Assembly (NCBI RefSeq): GCF_963676685.1
Contig: NC_092346.1
Coordinates: 79,933,821-79,997,820, forward strand
Origin: Mytilus edulis
Lineage: Eukaryota; Mollusca; Bivalvia; Mytilida; Mytilidae
Direction: 5' to 3'
Length of the DNA: 64,000 nucleotides
The position numbers and the translations under genes were made by a program. This document shows positions 1 through 12,449 of the stretch, piece by piece (the first letter of the stretch is position 1; every line of letters starts with the position of its first letter). The notes beneath the pieces were generated by a model, which was given only the letters and a program-made list of their open reading frames with translations, ran no database searches and was not told where the DNA came from.

Positions 1-830
1 GATATTTAGACATCTAAATGATATTACTAATTTTATCATATTTGTAATTTTTGTATCTTTCTATTGTATCTTTTAGACTTGAAAATATCATATTGATCTA
101 AGTGATGGATTTTCTGAATATTTCGAACAATTTGCAAACCTCCCGAGGTCAATTGTCTTTTTCATCATCTTAACCTACTTGGATTTTATTTGTGGAAAAG
201 TCAGAAATGCTTGCAGTCATTATTTAATTTGTAATACTGTGAATAGATCTTTATCATTTATACATGAGATCTGACTTTTTACCTAAATATATTGCTTGAT
301 TTAAATCGTAACAACAATGATCTCTGAAATTAATGGATTGTCACAATCATAATTAATTTTATAATTACCTTAAAATCTGAGTAATTGTCAAAGTTCCGAT
401 GTGAATATTATGCCACAAACCTGAATGTTTTATTTTTCTTAATTAGGAAGCATTTACCTAAAACATATTTATGTTGATTGCACACAAGAATTTATGTAAT
501 CACCTTACAAGGTTTATGAATTTTGACACATGAAGAAAACATAAACAAAATAATGATATAAAATCAGACAAAATAGTGCAGTCGAAATAGAATTTTATTA
601 GGAATATTATATTCCTATCATACTGTCTTTTAAGTGCTATCATCTGTTAATTGTAATATGCCACTCTCACCACACGGAACAAAGACGTATGGATAAATAA
701 AGGCAACAGTAGTATACCGCTGTTCAAAACTCATAAATCCATGGACAAAAAACAAAATCGGGATAACAAACTAAAACCGAGGGAAACGCATTAAATATAA
801 AATATTTCGTATTATGCATAATCGATCTTA
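1..830. repeat. Direct duplication, copy 1 (partner at 2203-3330)
   Basis: Roughly 690 bases match 2203-2920 in the same orientation with only about a dozen and a half visible differences. Both copies are followed by a minus-strand piece of the same retroelement tail (699-830 here). A stretch of about 25 bases near the start is missing relative to copy 2. No coding potential seen. Confidence 0.85.
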
Positions 831-886
831 GAGTATAGGCACGTCTTCACAACCAAGCAGTTCTTATTCAGGTCAGACACTGCCCT

Positions 887-1240
887 TTGGCGGAATTTTT
901 GAAGAACAAACCAAAACCAGTTACACAGAAACATTTTGAATATTTATTCGATTTACATGTATTATTATTGTCGCCTTTGATTTTTCCGTATATCTTGTTC
1001 ATCCGTTTTATGCGTTACTCGTCCGTTGGATGTGCGTTCGACATCCGTTCTGTCCGGTACGTGTCCGTTTCTCGTACGTTGCATATCCGGTGTGTGTCCG
1101 TTACGCATCCGTTACACGTCCGTTTTATTCGGCAAGTACATCAACGGACTCCCAACGGATAACAATTTTGTCAACGGACAACTTTTATTTCTATCCGTAA
1201 GGCGTGTGTTCGTGCTATCCGGTAAGGTGTGACCGAGGCT
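887..1240 (+). repeat. Degenerate short-motif repeat rich in GTCCGTT
   Basis: The words GTCCGTT, ATCCGTT and close variants recur many times between about 990 and 1215. Two overlapping short open frames (91 and 68 codons) exist here, but both simply translate the repeat (Val/Arg/Ser/Cys-rich) and match nothing I recognise, so I do not call a gene. Confidence 0.5.
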
Positions 1241-1439
1241 TTATGGTTTCAGTTGGATAATCTATCACGTCTTATCGTTTGCTGTCCAAATCATTATAAA
1301 ATTGCATTTTCATAACATTATTGTCATGAACATACTTTGGACATAGTATTGTGAAAATAGTTGTATAAAGTTCGCGATTGAATGATAGTTATGTAAGTTC
1401 GTCACTGGGTTTTTTATATCCTGTGGAATTTGTTCGTTA

Positions 1440-1870
1440 TTGTTTTGCAGTTTGCATGTTGTGTCGACTTTTATATTATTTGTTTGTGCGTTTCTCTGTT
1501 ATGAATGTTCTTGCGTGTGTTTGAGCTGTATTTCTGTGACGTAGTGTTGTCGTTTCGCCACTTTTTGTTTTAACATTTTCATAAAGCGGGAGTGTTGGCT
1601 AGCCATTAACTTAGGCTCAATCCACCATTTTTTCTTAAATTGTCCTGTACCAAGTCAGGAATATGCCAGTTCTTATTAAATAGTTTGTTTCTATATATGT
1701 TGGCGGTTGGTTTTTTTTTTATTGCACTTCAATGTACCTGTTGTTTCTTTGTTTTCCTCTTATAGTTGATGAGGTCCTCTCGGTTTTAGTTTGTAACCAG
1801 GATTTGTTTCCTCTCAACCGATTTATGACTTTTGTGTACCGGTATACTACTGTTTCCTTTTCTTACATTA
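1440..1870 (+). mobile_element. 3' tail fragment of a retroelement (tail family B)
   Basis: This stretch aligns by eye with 59740-60700: shared landmarks are 'gttcttgcgt', 'tcctgtaccaa.tcaggaatat', 'ctcggttttagtttgt' and the final 'actactgtt.cctt'. Reverse-oriented pieces of the same tail lie at 699-830 and 3043-3330. It is non-coding and 5'-truncated, as expected of retrotransposed 3' ends. Confidence 0.55.
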
Positions 1871-2202
1871 CAACTTAAAAGGATGTTTAGTCGAACATCC
1901 GGATATGTTGGTCCTCTCTATGAAATATGCATGCAGTATGGCTTCGGAATATACAAAAAATCAGTATTGTTAATTTTGTAAAATAACGACAAAGTACCGG
2001 TCTTACATCTAGATGACCCTGCTATACGTATCGTTTATAATATGAAATTTGCGAAGTTAAGTTATCCAGTATAAAGGTGGCGATTTTAGGTGTCCTAATG
2101 TATGATGTTACGCATGGAAAGAAGGCCGGGATTGTGATCATCTTAATTCTCTTCGTTCGTGAATGATGTAGGGGTACGGCATATATGTGGGTTTCCATGA
2201 TA

Positions 2203-3330
2203 TTTAGACAATTTTTAGAACTACGTTTCATGTTTATCTAAATGATATTACTAATTTTATCATATTTGTAATTTTTGTATCTTTCTATTGTATCTTTTAG
2301 ACTTGAAAATATCATATTGATCTACTGATGGATTTTCTGAATATTTCGAACAATTTGCAAACCTCCCGAGGTCAATTGTCTATTTCATCATCTTAACCTA
2401 CTTGGATTTTATTTGTGGAAAAGTCAGAAATGCTTGCAGTCATTATTTAATCTGTAATACTGTGAATAGATCTTTATCATTTATACATGAGATCTGACTT
2501 TTTACCTAAATATATTGCTTGATTTAAATCGTAACAACAATGATCTCTGAAATTAATGGATTGTCACAATCATAATTAATTTTATAATTACCTTAAAATC
2601 TGAGTAATTGTCAAAGTTCGGATGTGAATATTATGCCACAAACCTGAATGTTTTATTTTTCTTAATTAGGAAGCATTTACCTAAAACATATTAATGTTGA
2701 CTGCAACATAAAAATTTATGTAATCACCTTACAAGGTTTATGAATTTTGACACATGAAGAAAACATAAAAGAAATAATGATATAAAATCAGACAAAATAG
2801 TGCAGTCGAAATGGAATTTTATTAGGAATATCATATTCCTATCATACTGTCTTTTAAGTGCTATCATCTGTTAATTGTAATATGCCACTCTCACCACACG
2901 GAACAAAGACGCATGGATAAAATATTGAAACCAAATCGACCTTATCAAATAACCAAAACGTTATACGGCCATTTTGTAAGGTAAATAGTGATTGTGTTGA
3001 GAAAGAAATTATTTGTAAAATTATTTTAAAAGTACCTATACATAAAGGCAACAGTAGAATAACATTGTTCAAAAGTCATAAATCGATTGAGAGAAAATAA
3101 AACCGCATAACAAACTAAAACCGAGGGAAACACATCAACTGTAAGAGGAAAACAACGAAATAACAGAACACAGAAGAGAAACAAAAAACAAACAACAATG
3201 TAACACTCATAGAAACAAACTAGTAGACAACTACTGCCATGTTCATGATTTGGTACGGGACGTTTTAAGAAAAAGTTGTGGGTTGAACCTGTTTTTTATG
3301 CTAGCCAAACCTCTTCGCTTTATGGCAATG
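2203..3330. repeat. Direct duplication, copy 2
   Basis: This is the second copy of the sequence at 1-830. An extra stretch of about 120 bases (2921-3042) separates the unique part from the minus-strand tail-B piece (3043-3330). The two copies are offset by about 2.2 kb, with unrelated sequence and a plus-strand tail-B fragment between them. Confidence 0.85.
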
Positions 3331-3629
3331 CTAAATATACCGCTAAAATCACAACATTACATGACGGTAATAAAGCACAAATAAATGCAAAAACACCAAA
3401 GACATGAATAAAATAATTTAGGACAGTACACAAATGTTTCGCAATCAACAACATATATAGTATTAATGTAAAAAGGTAAACAAAAATGAGAGGCATGTTT
3501 AAAACACATCCTCCGTGTACATCATGGGCAGATAAACTATATGAAATAGAATTATAGATGTTGATGATTGCGAAACTTTCATTTGTGAATTATAATATGC
3601 AAGTCGAAAAATCAATAACGCAATACTGT

Positions 3630-3838
3630 GGATTCGTTTTTATTCGTTGGATACCAATTTTCGCGGGTTTCGTTGGTACAGTTGAAGCACAATTTCAAAT
3701 GTTCAACGATTAATATAGTTTCGATAGGCTTTGTTCACAGAGATAGGCAAACCCACGAAATCAAATATCCACGAATATGCAATTTTTCGTCAATCCACGA
3801 AAATTGATACCCACGAAAATAAACGAATCCAAGGTATA
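3630..3838. mobile_element. MITE-like element with imperfect inverted ends
   Basis: The left end (TGGATTCGTTTTTATTCG, then CAATTTTCG) is the imperfect reverse complement of the right end (AATTG, then CCACGAAAATAAACGAATCC). The interior repeats CCACGAAA/TTTCGTGG motifs. About 200 bp with no coding capacity, which fits a non-autonomous DNA element. Confidence 0.6.
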
Positions 3839-3849
3839 TAGATTCAAGT

Positions 3850-4740
3850 TAACAAGCATGGGTTTCGCCACAAGCGTCTAGAAACATGACCAACCTTTAC
3901 ATTCGAGTGAGATGTGGTAGCATTTACGTGTTTAGATTGAATTTTCATTTCTCTTTGCATTGACGACGGAATTAACTATGTTCACTTGAACTGAATGATA
4001 CCTTGTAAAAACCACACTGCTTCAAACCTTAACATGTATTTATAGTCAAACAATGCATATGCTTTGTAACTCAGGTTAAGCAACTAAAAAAATGTCTAAA
4101 CTTTTTCAATAGGATCCATTGTAAAGTTTATTCTCGGTCTGAACCAATTCACAAACAAGCAATTAGGAACATTTAATGCATGTTGGATGTTTAAAAGTGT
4201 GTTTGACCGCGCGATGTTACCGGTTTATTTATTTCAGTCCATTGTTAAAATTATTCGGTCAAAAAATCTTATTCTAGCTACGACCTATGGTTTATCAAAT
4301 ATATTCAAGACCGTTTTATTTTATTTTATATTAAAAAACAAAGCTAATAAACTGCGTCTTTTGCATGTGAACCCTTGGTTGATAAAGACTAACGTTATAT
4401 TTATGGTGTTTTTTTTCAGTTCTCATCAACGCCCCTTTGTTAATTTACCCTTAATGTTGGTATTTGAGTTAATACTTTTTCACATTTCAGTTGCTTATCA
4501 TCTATGCATATTCAGAAGAAACTTGATAATGAGTTTTGTAATCAAAGATACCAGACATATATTTAAGTACAACAAACGCTCTTTTTCTCGTTAAAGGCAT
4601 TCGAACAAAAAACAGTTCGAAAACCAAATAATTTACAAAATTTAAGAACATTGTAAACCGATATTCCAAACCAAAAACTGATCGACGACACTATGATTGA
4701 ATAATTTTGTAGGCATTATTTAATGAATGGCTATTATCTA
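3850..4740. other. No supported gene
   Basis: AT-rich unique-looking sequence. The only long open frame (135 codons from 4187) is hydrophobic, low in complexity, starts without context and resembles no family I know. I see no splice pattern linking it to anything. Confidence 0.5.
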
Positions 4741-4750
4741 TTTTGAATTT

Positions 4751-4849
4751 ATTGAACCATAAAACTAATTTTTGACTCTTCGCATTGAATAGTCCGCAAA
4801 GCGGATTATGTGAAATGTGAAGAGTCAAAAATTAGTTTTATGGTTCAAT
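4751..4849. repeat. Near-perfect hairpin (36-bp arms)
   Basis: Bases 4751-4786 are the reverse complement of 4814-4849 with a single mismatch. The 27-base loop contains a second small stem (TCCGC/GCGGA). The long, nearly perfect arms suggest a young foldback or MITE copy. Confidence 0.85.
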
Positions 4850-4859
4850 AAAAAGAACT

Positions 4860-5080
4860 TTTTATATAATTTATATTAACAATAACAACGTACACACATG
4901 TTGGCGTATGAATACACAACGTCAGAGTGGGCGTGTCGCCATCAAAATTGACAACATTGAAAATAAAACTAATAATTTTAACCAATCAGAAGATAGTAAA
5001 AACACCAAATTTATTTATATGGGGACGAAGTCCCCAATAACAGTAGAAAATTCAATAAAAAAAAAAAAAAAAAAAAAAAT
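4860..5080 (+). repeat. A-tailed short repeat, possibly SINE-like
   Basis: About 200 bp end in a run of about 21 A at 5058-5079, just after a GGGGACGAAGTCCCC hairpin. The A-run suggests reverse transcription of an RNA, but I found no convincing pol III box, so the class is open. Confidence 0.35.
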
Positions 5081-5084
5081 CGGG

Positions 5085-7069
5085 AAAATTTTCCTGATAT
5101 TTTCATTGTACTAATGAACTCAAAATCATTCTTTTTTTTTGTCGCGTTTTTGAATTTCCGGATCTGCGCAGAAATCTACAATGTACTTCCTTTTTCCGGT
5201 CTCGTTTGTATGAAACTTTGAGTAAAATATATATCTATCAGTGGTCGCCCCCAGACGTGGTAGTCGTGACATACAGGGCATGAAATTAAGTTAAAGTAAA
5301 ATCCAGTTTGACATGTACGAAGCTTAGAAAACAGTGGAGTCAGCGCAAAGTACATCGATTGTACTGAAATGACAAAAAAGCCCGTACAATTCAAACTGGA
5401 ACCCTTGTAATTAATTTAGAAGTAGAATGCCCCGTTTTGTTTTAAAATAAGTAATAGTTTCATTTATTTAATTATTTTTTTATTTTTTTTTTACTCTATC
5501 TATACAATTTGGATTTTCAGGGGGGGTATATCATGAAACAGTTATTGCATTTCGGGAGTTAAACATGGGCTTGTTCTCTGCCTGACTAATCATCAGTCAG
5601 AGCACACGACGATGCCTTGTTCCAGGTTGCAATTAACCTACACTATCATGGTTTGTATCTTCCGTGAGATAGTGCGTATACACGATTCGCACGGGACCAC
5701 TGGCTGGGACAACTGATCAAACATAGTCTACTTATAGTATTCAAGAAATACGACAAAGCAACTGACCATCTTAATTAAAACAAACATAATTAAGTGACAC
5801 AATACGTTATTTATAACAATAACACTAACAACCACAGATGGAGAAAAAAACCAAAAACATAAACAAAAAACATACAGCATTTTTCTTCTAGTTAAAAAAT
5901 AGATGTAAAAGTATAGGGCAAAACCCGAAGTCTCAAAAACCAAATTTCTTAACCCCTTATAAAAGATTAAAAAAAAAACAACATTCATTTGTTTTATAAG
6001 TTTTATTTCTATTTAAATTTAATAAAATAAGTGTAAACTAGTACAGGTTAATAAGGCGCACCACCTGTAAACAAAAAGGGTCGCCTAGAATTTATATTTA
6101 TTTTCTTTAATTTTTAATTAATTGGAATTATCTCTAACGTTAAAATAAAATATAACTATAATGGACTAATTCCAAATTTAGTTACCAGGGCGCAATTACC
6201 AATTGGTAAGTCGTCCACCAAAAACATATAACCGTAACCATATCTATCAGTCTTGTATAAAATAGGAAAGAACGCAATACCAATTTCATTTCTAATAATT
6301 CCTCGATATGAAAAAACGTTACCTGATGATAGCGTTTCTTTGTTTACAGTGACGGCGTGCACAAAGCTGAGTCCACAAACGTAACGTCTTCAAAGTACTA
6401 AAACCATTTACGACGTCGGCATTTTCCCCCAGAAAACAAGCGCGTAACAAAATCACTGGACACTTAGTTTATCACATAACTTTAAATATTTACGTTCAAC
6501 ATATTTTTTTTTTCTTTCGAACAAAAAAGTGCAGCTAATGCACATTCTGGAAATATAGATAAATATGTGCTCAGAGCAGAGAAATGGAAATGATTAGCAA
6601 CTATGTCGTGGACCCCTTTCAGAAAATAGCGTTAAAACGCCATTTCTTTAGATTGTAACATAATAGCTGGACATTAAAAAAAATTAGGTGTTCAGTCTGG
6701 ACAATCGGATCATTCATATTTTGCAGATAATTTTAAACCTCTGGTTATGCACATTTGGAATACCAAGTTATTTTGAAAATTAAAAGATTGCAATTACATA
6801 TTTTTCTTACCGATTCTTCTATTTCGATTATTAGTCCTTCTAAATTACTACTTCTTACACATAACAAAGATCATTCCAGTCTGGGCAGACTTATCTACCA
6901 TGATTTTTTTTGCTATGAATTTCGTGTGATGTCCGAGTCCGAATCCGAACAGTTTTATTATACGAAAATGCAGGAAAATATGTTGAATTTGTATAGGTTT
7001 TAGGTCAAAAACTCTTATTTATACTTATTAAATGTTACAAGTTACACCGTATTTTTTGCCGTTTTCTAT
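5085..7069. other. No supported gene
   Basis: AT-rich sequence with only short chance open frames. A GC-richer island at about 5560-5710 stands out against its surroundings but shows no open frame, splice-site pair or RNA fold I can name. Confidence 0.45.
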
Positions 7070-8439
7070 ATTAGTAGGGTGCCCAGTATCGAAAAAGACG
7101 TCTAGTTAACGAGTTTAAGTTAACGGAGAACATACGGCTAAATTTAGATGCAAACTGTTGAAAAATCATTATATTTTCCATACATGAATGTCGTCGTATG
7201 CTGCCGTGGTCACGTTTTTCAAAATTTCGTTGTTTCTTATGGTACCCAAAGATACTGTGCAGTACAGGTCATCTTCAACACAAAAAATAAAATTATTCCT
7301 CTTTGTTTTATTTGTTCAAATTGTACTTATCATTTAGCTTAAATATCAAATTATTCATATCAAGAAAGCTAAAAAATATTTATATAATTTAAGTATAAGT
7401 ATTTCATGATTTTAGTAGGTCTATTTTTATAGCTGAAATTAACAACATTTTCAACGAAAGCAATTTTATTACGTGTTACTTTCACGAGATTTTTACTCTG
7501 ATTACATCAATAAGACATGGTTCATATGTGTGCCAAATATATTTCGTGTAATGTTAATCGGTGAAAAGAAAATAGCAATTAAAAACACAAATTTAGTGAT
7601 AATTTTGTCTTGATTCAAACACGCCTTTTCTCGTGCCGTTAATCGTTTTGTAGCTTACACTATTAGGTCATTAACTAGGACAATTGTCACTAACTTCATT
7701 TCTTTTTTTTGCTTGTTGTATGGCCAATTTGTTTGTTTTTGATAGTCCAGTTTGTTTGAAGATCGTTGTTTTGTAACTTGAAATATCATTTTGTTGGTTT
7801 TTGTAACTTTAATTGTTTTCTTTTAATTGATAGTTTTGTTATAATTGTAATATACAAAACAAATCCTTCGGTCACGTTTCAGACCCGGAATATGGAACAC
7901 ATGCACAGTCCTGTTAAACTATGCTAATCAAACCCTAAGCAAAGTAGGACTGAAATACAATGGGATAAGTGTGTTATAACTTATATGTCATGGTTCTTCT
8001 ACTGAATTGCCTATTAATATGCGAGGAATTAACACTAAAGCTTTATCGAGGCTATGGGAGGACGGAAAGATCATGTATATTTTAGTATATTGCACGATGC
8101 TTCAGACCTAGATTATCTTCGTACTGATGTTGTACCATCAATCTTGCTATTAATCTTACACTAGCAGACACAACTGCAGTTATTTTAAAGCTTAATCAAG
8201 TTCTCGTTCGTCTGTAAAGTGTTTCAGGGCATTTATAGAATGTCGTCAAATTCCTGACTGTATAAAATTTCTTTGGGTCAGTGAGAACCAGCAGGCCTTA
8301 ATCAGATTTCTTGGTGAATTGATTGTTCGGCATCATGGTATATCAACAGTTACTATAATACATGAAGAAGTCATATTCTATTTAACACGTCCAAGGACCC
8401 TAAATCAGCTCAGACGGAGTATTCAGGTTTGAAGAATTA

Positions 8440-9405
8440 TTTTGTACGCCCGATGAAGTAGATACTCGCATGATTGTACATGCTATACATGTAGACAAAG
8501 AGTTCGGTGTGAAAGGAATCAAGAGTAGGCTATTAGTAAAAAAAAGTCACAAGATACAGATGTTCTTATCTTATGGGTTCATAAGTACAAGTGAGAGGTT
8601 TAGCGCTATGAAACCAGGTTCAATCCACCATTTGCTACATTTGAAAATGTCTGTACCATGTCAGGAATATGACAGTTGTTGTCCATTAGTATTTTGTGAT
8701 TTGCATGAGCTATGGTTTCAAACTGGCAATATAGCTTGCACACAAGATTTGCTCCGCTATTTACCTGTCCATGACACATGTAAAAGTATCGGGTTTGCCA
8801 CCTGTAACATGGTACCAGCCGCACATGATGTTACATGATGCGATACAATGTAATCGGTCCTGTTTAGGATCGATAGGCGCACTGTTTATAAGTCTTAAAG
8901 GACAACCCTTTCTTATTGTGACATCGATGAATCGATTAATGCAGCTCGAGATCTTGTTGTAAGGTTGGATGATCTCAAGTCAAAACTAAAAATAGATCAT
9001 TGTGTTTAAATAAATTGAGCGTAAAATTGGCTACAATTTAAAATTTCTCCCTTGTCAAATTTCCTACTTGTGAATCTACTTTTAAACAATATGAAATAAG
9101 CGCTTCACTCCAGACGTGAAGATATCTTCCAAAATAGCAAAACTAACCTAGCATTCTCCTCTTCAGTTCGAATGGGAAAAGACAAATGACTTGTCTATCT
9201 CGAAGGTCAGATGTCATCCGAATTTCTGCAATATTAGTTTGTACTTGTGAGGGGGAATCTGTGTTTTCAAAGGGTTGCATTTGCTTCGACAAAATCTATC
9301 CTGTACAGATGTATGCCCATGTCAGGCAAATGACATATGTCAAAATGTAAATACTCATCTGGTTGCAGTAAGAAACATTGATGACGACGAAGATGACGAT
9401 GCATA
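8440..9405 (+). pseudogene. Decayed gene of the 'EADTR...GCDTT' invertebrate repeat family
   Basis: Several frames together spell landmarks of a protein family common in bivalve and coral genomes and usually annotated only as uncharacterised. In order they are: EELF, then DEVDTRMIVHAIH (family EEADTR.LLHA), a worn DTDV region near 8550, ELWFQTGN, DLLRYLPVHDTCKSIG, VPAAHDVT followed by CDT (family GCDTT), LFRIGAL, and a C-terminal Cys-rich stretch with SCTDVCPC near 9300. Stops and frameshifts are frequent. About 100 bp of retroelement tail (8610-8700) splits it. The D-rich motifs remind me of a PIN/FEN-like nuclease fold, but that is inference. Confidence 0.55.
8600..8700 (+). mobile_element. 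Inserted retroelement tail fragment (tail family C)
   Basis: The sequence 'tcaatccaccattt' through 'caggaatatgacagtt.ttgtccatt' matches copies at 30955-31170 (+), 31190-31560 (-), 34905-35100 (-) and 47230-47350 (-). Here it interrupts the decayed 'EADTR...GCDTT' gene. Confidence 0.6.
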
Positions 9406-10629
9406 AGATTTCATTTTTCTGTATGTACCTTATAAATCATTGTTAGTTATCGAATGAAAATTAAGAAGTCCATAATATTTTCTAAACAATAAATAAAACA
9501 TATAATCAATTTTGATATCGTTGGAAATATAGTAATAATCCTTTTAATGGGGATTCCGAAAGATATGTAAATTAAAAAAAAAAAACCACAAAAAAAACCC
9601 TGCCATATGTTCTCTGACCTTGGCATGGTTGATGGGCTAAAACTACAGGAGACCATAGAACGTAGTAGGTAATACTAGCCTCGATCATAATTTTCTATTT
9701 GCATTTGATCTTTTTTGTGTGTGTGTTTTAGCAATACTGTTGTCTGCTTGTTTTCATTTTATAAGTTTTTAATGTTCCTTTGGTTTCTTACGCCTTTTTT
9801 GTTTGCATTTGTTTGTAAAAACATCGGTGCTGTACATAACCCTCTCCCTTATTACATTTTTGGAATACTTATAAACATTATAGCCAATTGTTGCTCATTT
9901 AGTATATGTAAGAAGGGGTGTTTTACCTGTTCTAATAGACGTTTTGTTTTCATAACTTTTGCCCCCCCCTCTTTTTCTCTGTTTGCAGTAATTTTTACTT
10001 CTTTAAAGCAAAGTTATACACAGAGCTTTAAATTCAATCAAGTTCGACGTTAATTACAGAACAAATCATTTATATATACTATTTCGCACCCAATAACAAA
10101 AATTTGATATTTACCTTGAAATTGACGAACACCTTACTATCAAAAGACGTGAAAAACACATTTTGTTTTCAACAAAAGATTAAAGTTAAGATCTAAAAAA
10201 CGTCTTTAGATATTACTTGTAACGAATTGAATACAAAAATAACAAATTTAGAAATTGAAATAGGTCAATTTCAAATTTGCACCCTACATGCAAAAAAGTC
10301 AATCTAAAGTCATTTTTGGGGATAAAAATATAAAATAAGTTCTAAATGTAGACACAAAAGATATTTTTCTGTAAATTAATTGTTTTTATTTTGCTCCAAA
10401 CGCATAGATCTAGGAGAATCAAGCTATCTAAATGTGACTGTGCATTTTCCTTGAATTTTTGCTCTGACCTTTGACCCTGATTTAAAAAAATCGTGACCAC
10501 GGTAGACAGCGACGACAACGCTATTTCGATGAGGATTGTTCTCCTCTTTCCAATGATATAAAATATAGCCGTATGTTATTCCGTTAAGGCAAATCGATAA
10601 TATTTGTTGATTGGGCACCCTACTATATG

Positions 10630-11750
10630 TCCGTTTCATGCTTTATAGATTAAATTTTAATTTATCTTACTAGTAATGTGGATTTTAATGGCATACATTC
10701 ATCATTTTCTCATAAAAAAAGTTCTTATTCTTATTCTTATTCAGAAATATTTTAAACACGGCTGTATAAAACTGTTTAAAACGCGCATTTTACAGTTGCC
10801 GTCAACTTTGTGCACGCCGTCATTGTATATGACGTCATTACTTAAATAACGTCACAACTAACATTTCTTTTTTTTTTAACAAATATTAAAGTTACAAAAA
10901 AATAATTCATACAGACTTCGTCCCCATTTACAGGTAATGCCTGCCTCATATTATATCTTTATTACCAAAGTCTATAAAAACTATTGGTACACATTTGATT
11001 AACATCCACGTCAATACATACAATGCATACAAACGATGGGTACATAGAACTAATTGGAAATGATGAACCAAAGCAGTTGAATATTCAAATCAATAATTCA
11101 GTAAAAGAGTATTGGAATTCAAAATTCCAAAAAAAAAATGCCCAAAATGGTAAGGCTATTTATACATGTGGTTAAAACATCAGACTGTTCGAATGATATA
11201 CTATATTCTGAATAGTAAATTTTCAGAAGATTACTGAATAAATAATGTTTCATGTCAGTAAAGGAATGACGACTACTGGGTCTTTGATATCAACAGTTGT
11301 AAAAACTGATCAAAGATACAATAATTCAGAGGATCAGATACGCATTTCATCTCTAAAGAGTCATTTGTGACATTCAACCCAATACATTCGTAAACCCAAA
11401 TCTTTTACGACTTTTGAACGCGATTTAAAAGCTACATTTCTCAAAAGAATGTGCGTAATCTTGTTAACGACCTCTATGCTTGTGGGTAGAAGTCATAAGT
11501 TTTCGAACAACTAATTCGCCGTAAATATGGGATTATGTGTTTAATTCACTAAAATTGTTCGTATATGCACCGAATACTATATTTGTCATTTTCTACATTT
11601 CAAGTTTATGTAAAACTACGTTGTGGTTACGAATGCATGTACTAAAGGGATTAGGGCCTCAAAATTTACTTTCCCTTTGAAATACATACGTCTAAATATG
11701 TGACAACTTCACGACAGTCGTTCTCCGTCGATAGCCTAATAGTATGGTAA
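10630..11750. other. No supported gene
   Basis: AT-rich sequence. A pentamer run (TTCTTA, four units) is at about 10720-10742, and TGACGTCA-like words occur near 10830-10850. No open frame worth calling on either strand. Confidence 0.45.
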
Positions 11751-11759
11751 TACATGACT

Positions 11760-12440
11760 ATAGCACCATAATGTATATATACTTCGCCTTAAATTTAGCC
11801 CAACAATGTTAGATCTGTTAATTTGCGTTAGCAAATATTTTTTCTTCACTCAGCGGGACTGCATCACAGATATCGTGGCATATAGCTTTCGTTAGTCGAG
11901 TAATGCCTTTCCTCGTCGGCTTCATGTATGGTTGTTACATAGTGCATGCTGTATAGTGGCAGGTAAATGGAATATTTTGCAGATCAGCTTTATCTATCGT
12001 AAAGGTTATAACTTTACTTACCATGCAGTCACAACAAATTCAAATGTTATATTATATAAATGTTTTTTATGTCTTAATTTGTTACAACTTTACAACAGAC
12101 GTTAACCATTGGATAACACGTGAATATAGAGGGCTAACATCATAATTCAATATACTTCGTCTCAAATTTAGCCCAACAATGTTAGAGATCTGCAAATGTG
12201 CGTTATCTAATTTTTGTTCTTCCCTAAACGGGATTCGAACCCCTTCATCTGATAAATATTCATAACTTCTGCTCAACAGTGTTAAATCTGCAAATTTGCG
12301 GAATCAAATATTTGTTCTCCCCTTGTCGTGATTGGGACACAAAGTTCTGTGTTCAATCTATATGAGGGAGAGAGGTCTAGAGCGCGGGGCACAGTGCAGG
12401 CGGTGTTGTCACACTAATTCGAATCCCGGTGAGAGATGCA
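11760..12440 (-). repeat. Tandem degenerate SINE-like repeats
   Basis: Three related units begin near 11782, 12154 and 12264, each with 'ctcaaatttagcccaacaatgtta' or a worn version, then 'tttgcg' and 'tttgttct'. Read on the minus strand, the middle unit contains GGGGTTCGAATCCCG, a good pol III B-box. A further tRNA-like piece on the plus strand (12375-12430) has AATTCGAATCCCGG. This suggests tRNA-derived SINE remnants; an A-box was not clear. Confidence 0.4.
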
Positions 12441-12449
12441 CATACGTTT

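Larger units (their letters stand above)
7070..10628. mobile_element. Large terminal-inverted-repeat element, about 3.5 kb
   Basis: The left end (TAGTAGGGTGCCCA at 7071) recurs as its reverse complement at 10614-10627. The next ~190 bases also correspond in order: AACGGAxAACATACGGCTA, then CGTCGT, then CCGTGGTCACG. The arms are diverged. Between them lies the decayed protein gene at about 8440-9405. This looks like an old DNA transposon or a composite of one. I cannot assign it to a named superfamily, and the target-site duplication is unclear (possibly TATA). Confidence 0.5.

Noticed and set aside
1-3140. The direct repeats as LTRs of a retrotransposon
   Set aside because: No TG...CA ends, primer-binding site, polypurine tract or gag/pol between them.
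4187-4594. 135-codon plus-strand open frame
   Set aside because: Hydrophobic, low-complexity composition expected of AT-rich non-coding DNA, with no signal peptide/TM pattern, splice context or family resemblance.
5560-5710. GC-richer island as a tRNA or SINE head
   Set aside because: No acceptable A-box/B-box pair or cloverleaf could be drawn.
9715-10053. 112-codon Phe/Cys-rich open frame
   Set aside because: Lies in T-rich sequence near the end of the inverted-repeat element; the residues simply reflect T runs.
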